A stretch of DNA of 16,243 bases. Origin: PNKC01 sp038323265 (lineage in GTDB: Bacteria > Chloroflexota > Dehalococcoidia > Tepidiformales > Tepidiformaceae). Position 1 is the first letter of the stretch, and every line of letters begins with the position of its first letter. The position numbers and the translations under genes were made by a program. Under the pieces are notes generated by a model. That model worked only from the letters and a program-made list of their open reading frames with translations. It was not told the origin of the DNA and searched no databases. The DNA lies in the NCBI GenBank assembly GCA_038323265.1, contig JBBQGT010000073.1, forward strand, positions 1 through 16,243, read 5' to 3'. Below, piece by piece: positions 14,133-16,243 of the stretch.

Positions 14133-14825
14133 ATGCCGAAACAGGTTACGAACGTTGCGAGCGACGACTACCTCACCGCGATCTACCGCCTCCACCACGA
14201 TGAGGGGCAGGACGTCATTGCCGTGCGGCTGGCTGACAGGCTGGAGATCACGCCTCCGTCCGTAGCCGGGATGCTGAAGCGCCTGTTGCGCGATCGGCTG
14301 GTTGAGCAGGACAGCCGCAAAGTTATTCACCTGACAAGCGAAGGATTGCACCGGGCGGAACAGATGGTAAGGCGGCACCGGCTGGCCGAGTGCTTGATTA
14401 CGGACGTGCTGAAGGTGCCGTGGTGGCGGGCATACGAAGAGGCGCATCTGCTTGAGCACGGCATTTCGGATATCACCGAGCCACACCTCTTCGAAACACT
14501 GGGAAAGCCCACACGAAGCCCTTTTGGCTACCCGATTCCGGGCCCCGGCGTGCAGCGGAAGTTGCCGATGACGACGCTGGCGGATGTCGCGGAAGGCGCG
14601 ACCGTGGAGATCGACCGGGTGTTTGAGGAGGACGAACAACTCTTGCAGTTCTTCGACCAGGAAGGCATTCGGCCAGGCGAGCTGGTGAAGCTCGAGGCCG
14701 TCGCTCCTTATAGAGGGACTGTGACCGCGCGGCTGGACGGCCGGTCCGTAGTGATGGGGACGCAGGTGGCGGGCCGCATCTGGGTCACGAAGCCGGGCGC
14801 AAACGCTGCGCCGGCTCACCGCTAG
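14133..14825 (+). CDS. DtxR/MntR-family metal-dependent transcriptional regulator
   Basis: 230 residues from ATG 14133, the family's normal length; an in-frame GTG at 14094 would add 13 residues, and neither start has a clear ribosome site. Residues 10-75 are the winged helix (DDYLTAIYRL; ITPPSVAGMLKRL). The dimerisation domain follows. Aligned to DtxR, the ancillary site keeps H82 and E86 (RHRLAE). The primary site is D12 (for M10), H105 (for C102), E108 and H109 (EEAHLLEH). RSPFGYPIPGPG (128-139) is the typical family motif. Residues 148-220 form an SH3-like FeoA domain. It would repress genes when loaded with Fe2+ or Mn2+. Replacement of the Met and Cys ligands makes the preferred metal uncertain. 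Neighbouring diiron genes are plausible targets. Confidence 0.9.
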   Translation: MPKQVTNVASDDYLTAIYRLHHDEGQDVIAVRLADRLEITPPSVAGMLKRLLRDRLVEQDSRKVIHLTSEGLHRAEQMVRRHRLAECLITDVLKVPWWRAYEEAHLLEHGISDITEPHLFETLGKPTRSPFGYPIPGPGVQRKLPMTTLADVAEGATVEIDRVFEEDEQLLQFFDQEGIRPGELVKLEAVAPYRGTVTARLDGRSVVMGTQVAGRIWVTKPGANAAPAHR

Positions 14826-14879
14826 GAATGTAATAGACCCGCACTCTCGGATGGTGGTTGGAGACCGATAACCCTAGGG

Positions 14880-16243
14880 ATGGAAGCTCTTCCCGTCCTG
14901 GCAGACTGTACCCCGCTCCGCGTGCTGGTAATCGAAGACGATGTCTCATTGGGGCGGCTGATCGAGCGGGTGCTACGTCCGTTTGCGCTAACGGTTGAGG
15001 TGGTCCGCACGGGGCAGGCAGCATTCCATGAGATGACGAACTCTTCCTTCGATGCGATCGCCACCGACATCAGCTTGCCAGATATGTCCGGTCTTGACGT
15101 GATCACTCGCGCACGAACGCTTTCGCCCGCGAGCGGGATAGTGGCAATCACAGGATTCGTTGACGTCGACGTTGCCGTCCAATCCATGAAGGCCGGGGCC
15201 GATGACTTCCTGGGCAAGCCGTTCGATGCCAAGATTCTCTGGCACGTTTTGCAAAAAGCGGTGGCCAACCGCTCTCGCCACCTGCAAGCCGAGCAGGCGG
15301 TGGCATATCGCCAGTTGGCGTACACTGACGGGCTCACGGGCTGCCCCAACCGGCGATTCATCGACGAGTTCATTGTCGACGCCGTGGACCGGTCGAAGCG
15401 GCATGACTCTCCGCTGGCGGCCGGGTTCCTGGACCTCGACAACTTCAAGCTGCTGAACGACTTCGTGGGGCACGAGCAGGGGGACGTGGTGTTGAAACGG
15501 GTAGCCCAAGAGCTGCGCGAGCACATCATCCCGCCAGCCGTGTTCGCCCGGTTTGGGGGAGACGAATTTGTGGTGGTCTTCCCCGAGATGAACGACGTGG
15601 AAGCGCGGCTGATGCTGGACGGGGCGCGTGAGGCGATCTCGCGGATTGAGGTGGTCGATGGGGCGAAAAATCACCTGCCAACGCGCATTAGCTACGGGGT
15701 AGCGGCGTATCGCGGGTACGAGACGCCCCGCGCGCTGATTGCGGAAGCCGAGGACCAGATGCACCTTGACCGATCGGTCTCGCCGAAATTGAGCCTAACA
15801 TCGGGCGATTGTGCGGCGGCGCCGGAAGCACTGGCGAAGGTGACAAACCTCAAGGCATTGCGGAGCCTGGTCAAAGCGATCGATCGGCGAGACAGCTACA
15901 CGCGATTCCACAGCGACCACGCAACGCACCTCGCACTCAACGTGGCGAGACAACTGGGCCTTGGGGGCGAGGCGCTAAACGCGATCATGATCGGCGGACC
16001 GATCCATGACCTTGGCAAGATCGTGGTGCCAGATGAGATCCTGCGAAAGCCCGGACCGCTGACGCCGGACGAGCGGCGCGCGATGGAAGAGCACCCGGTG
16101 ATCGGAGCGGCAATCACCGCCGCTGTGACCGATTACGACGCGGTTGTGGACCTCGTGCGGCACCACCACGAGCGGTTCGATGGGGACGGGTATCCCGGCA
16201 AACTGAAGGGCACCGAGATCAGCCTTGCGACGCGTGTTTTCAC
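14880..16243 (+). CDS. response regulator with REC, GGDEF and HD-GYP domains (cyclic-di-GMP metabolism), 3' partial
   Basis: 454 codons to the window edge with no stop. REC domain 13-125: acidic pocket E19-D20-D21, phospho-acceptor D63 (ATDISLPDMSG), T91 and K113 (LGKPF). GGDEF domain about 145-300: DGLTGCPNRRF (150-160) and RFGGDEF with the intact signature at 226-230; no RxxD inhibitory site precedes it (positions 217-220 read IPPA). HD-GYP domain from about 325: HSDHATH (344-350), H376-D377 in IHDLGKIVVPDEIL, HHHERFDGDGYP with GYP at 437-439. It can in principle both make and degrade cyclic-di-GMP under control of a sensor kinase not in view. The ATG has no well-placed ribosome site (AGGG abuts it); GATAAC at 14867-14872 would allow a leaderless start, but no -35 is visible. 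It follows dtxR-like by 54 bases. Confidence 0.9.
   Translation, partial: MEALPVLADCTPLRVLVIEDDVSLGRLIERVLRPFALTVEVVRTGQAAFHEMTNSSFDAIATDISLPDMSGLDVITRARTLSPASGIVAITGFVDVDVAVQSMKAGADDFLGKPFDAKILWHVLQKAVANRSRHLQAEQAVAYRQLAYTDGLTGCPNRRFIDEFIVDAVDRSKRHDSPLAAGFLDLDNFKLLNDFVGHEQGDVVLKRVAQELREHIIPPAVFARFGGDEFVVVFPEMNDVEARLMLDGAREAISRIEVVDGAKNHLPTRISYGVAAYRGYETPRALIAEAEDQMHLDRSVSPKLSLTSGDCAAAPEALAKVTNLKALRSLVKAIDRRDSYTRFHSDHATHLALNVARQLGLGGEALNAIMIGGPIHDLGKIVVPDEILRKPGPLTPDERRAMEEHPVIGAAITAAVTDYDAVVDLVRHHHERFDGDGYPGKLKGTEISLATRVF

Noticed and set aside
1..16243. CRISPR array, insertion sequence ends or rRNA
   Set aside because: No regularly spaced repeats, transposase motifs, terminal inverted repeats with target duplications or rRNA signatures were seen on reading through the window.

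Overview
The window is a GC-rich bacterial chromosome segment. Several traits suggest, but do not prove, a Chloroflexota-like (Dehalococcoidia-type) or other non-proteobacterial lineage. These are a LexA operator of the Gram-positive type (GAAC-N4-GTTC), an apparently leaderless SOS gene, an ADP-forming acyl-CoA synthetase split into beta and alpha genes, and the style of a broken integrase next to tRNA-Asp. No rRNA or ribosomal protein is present, so the taxon is inference.

Layout. Positions 1-1587 (+) hold the 3' end of an ATP-grasp beta subunit and the complete alpha subunit of an ADP-forming acyl-CoA synthetase. A convergent minus-strand operon follows (4245 down to 1607): rlmD (23S rRNA m5U methyltransferase), maf (nucleotide pyrophosphatase, GTGA overlap with rlmD), then an alpha/beta hydrolase. 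A tRNA-Asp(GTC) gene diverges from rlmD. Just downstream of the tRNA is a frameshifted N-terminal relic of an integrase-like protein (4499-4728), then a winged-helix replication-initiator-like gene (4811-5542). This looks like the eroded end of an element integrated at tRNA-Asp. A luciferase-like flavin monooxygenase follows (5649-6683).

Positions 6933-10400 hold an SOS-controlled, error-prone DNA polymerase III alpha subunit (dnaE2/imuC). A 30-bp palindrome containing a perfect GAAC-N4-GTTC LexA core lies between good -35 and -10 hexamers, and the predicted transcript starts at the ATG. Downstream is a compact transcription unit (promoter, strong Shine-Dalgarno, 18-codon ORF, strong intrinsic terminator). 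Next comes a two-gene operon of unrecognised small proteins (10800-11224) closed by its own terminator.

Positions 11316-13659 (-) encode two tandem paralogues of the R2-like/ferritin-like diiron fold. The upstream one keeps all expected metal ligands. The downstream one has lost five of six, so it looks like a pseudoenzyme partner. Diverging from them are a 62-residue Cys-rich small protein, a DtxR-family metalloregulator and, running off the window, a REC-GGDEF-HD-GYP cyclic-di-GMP protein. The metal regulator beside diiron genes, with an inverted repeat in the gap between them, suggests metal control of the diiron pair, but this is inference.

The features judged most worth following up are the active/degenerate diiron pair, the LexA-box leaderless dnaE2 promoter, the short transcript after dnaE2 and the integrase relic at tRNA-Asp.
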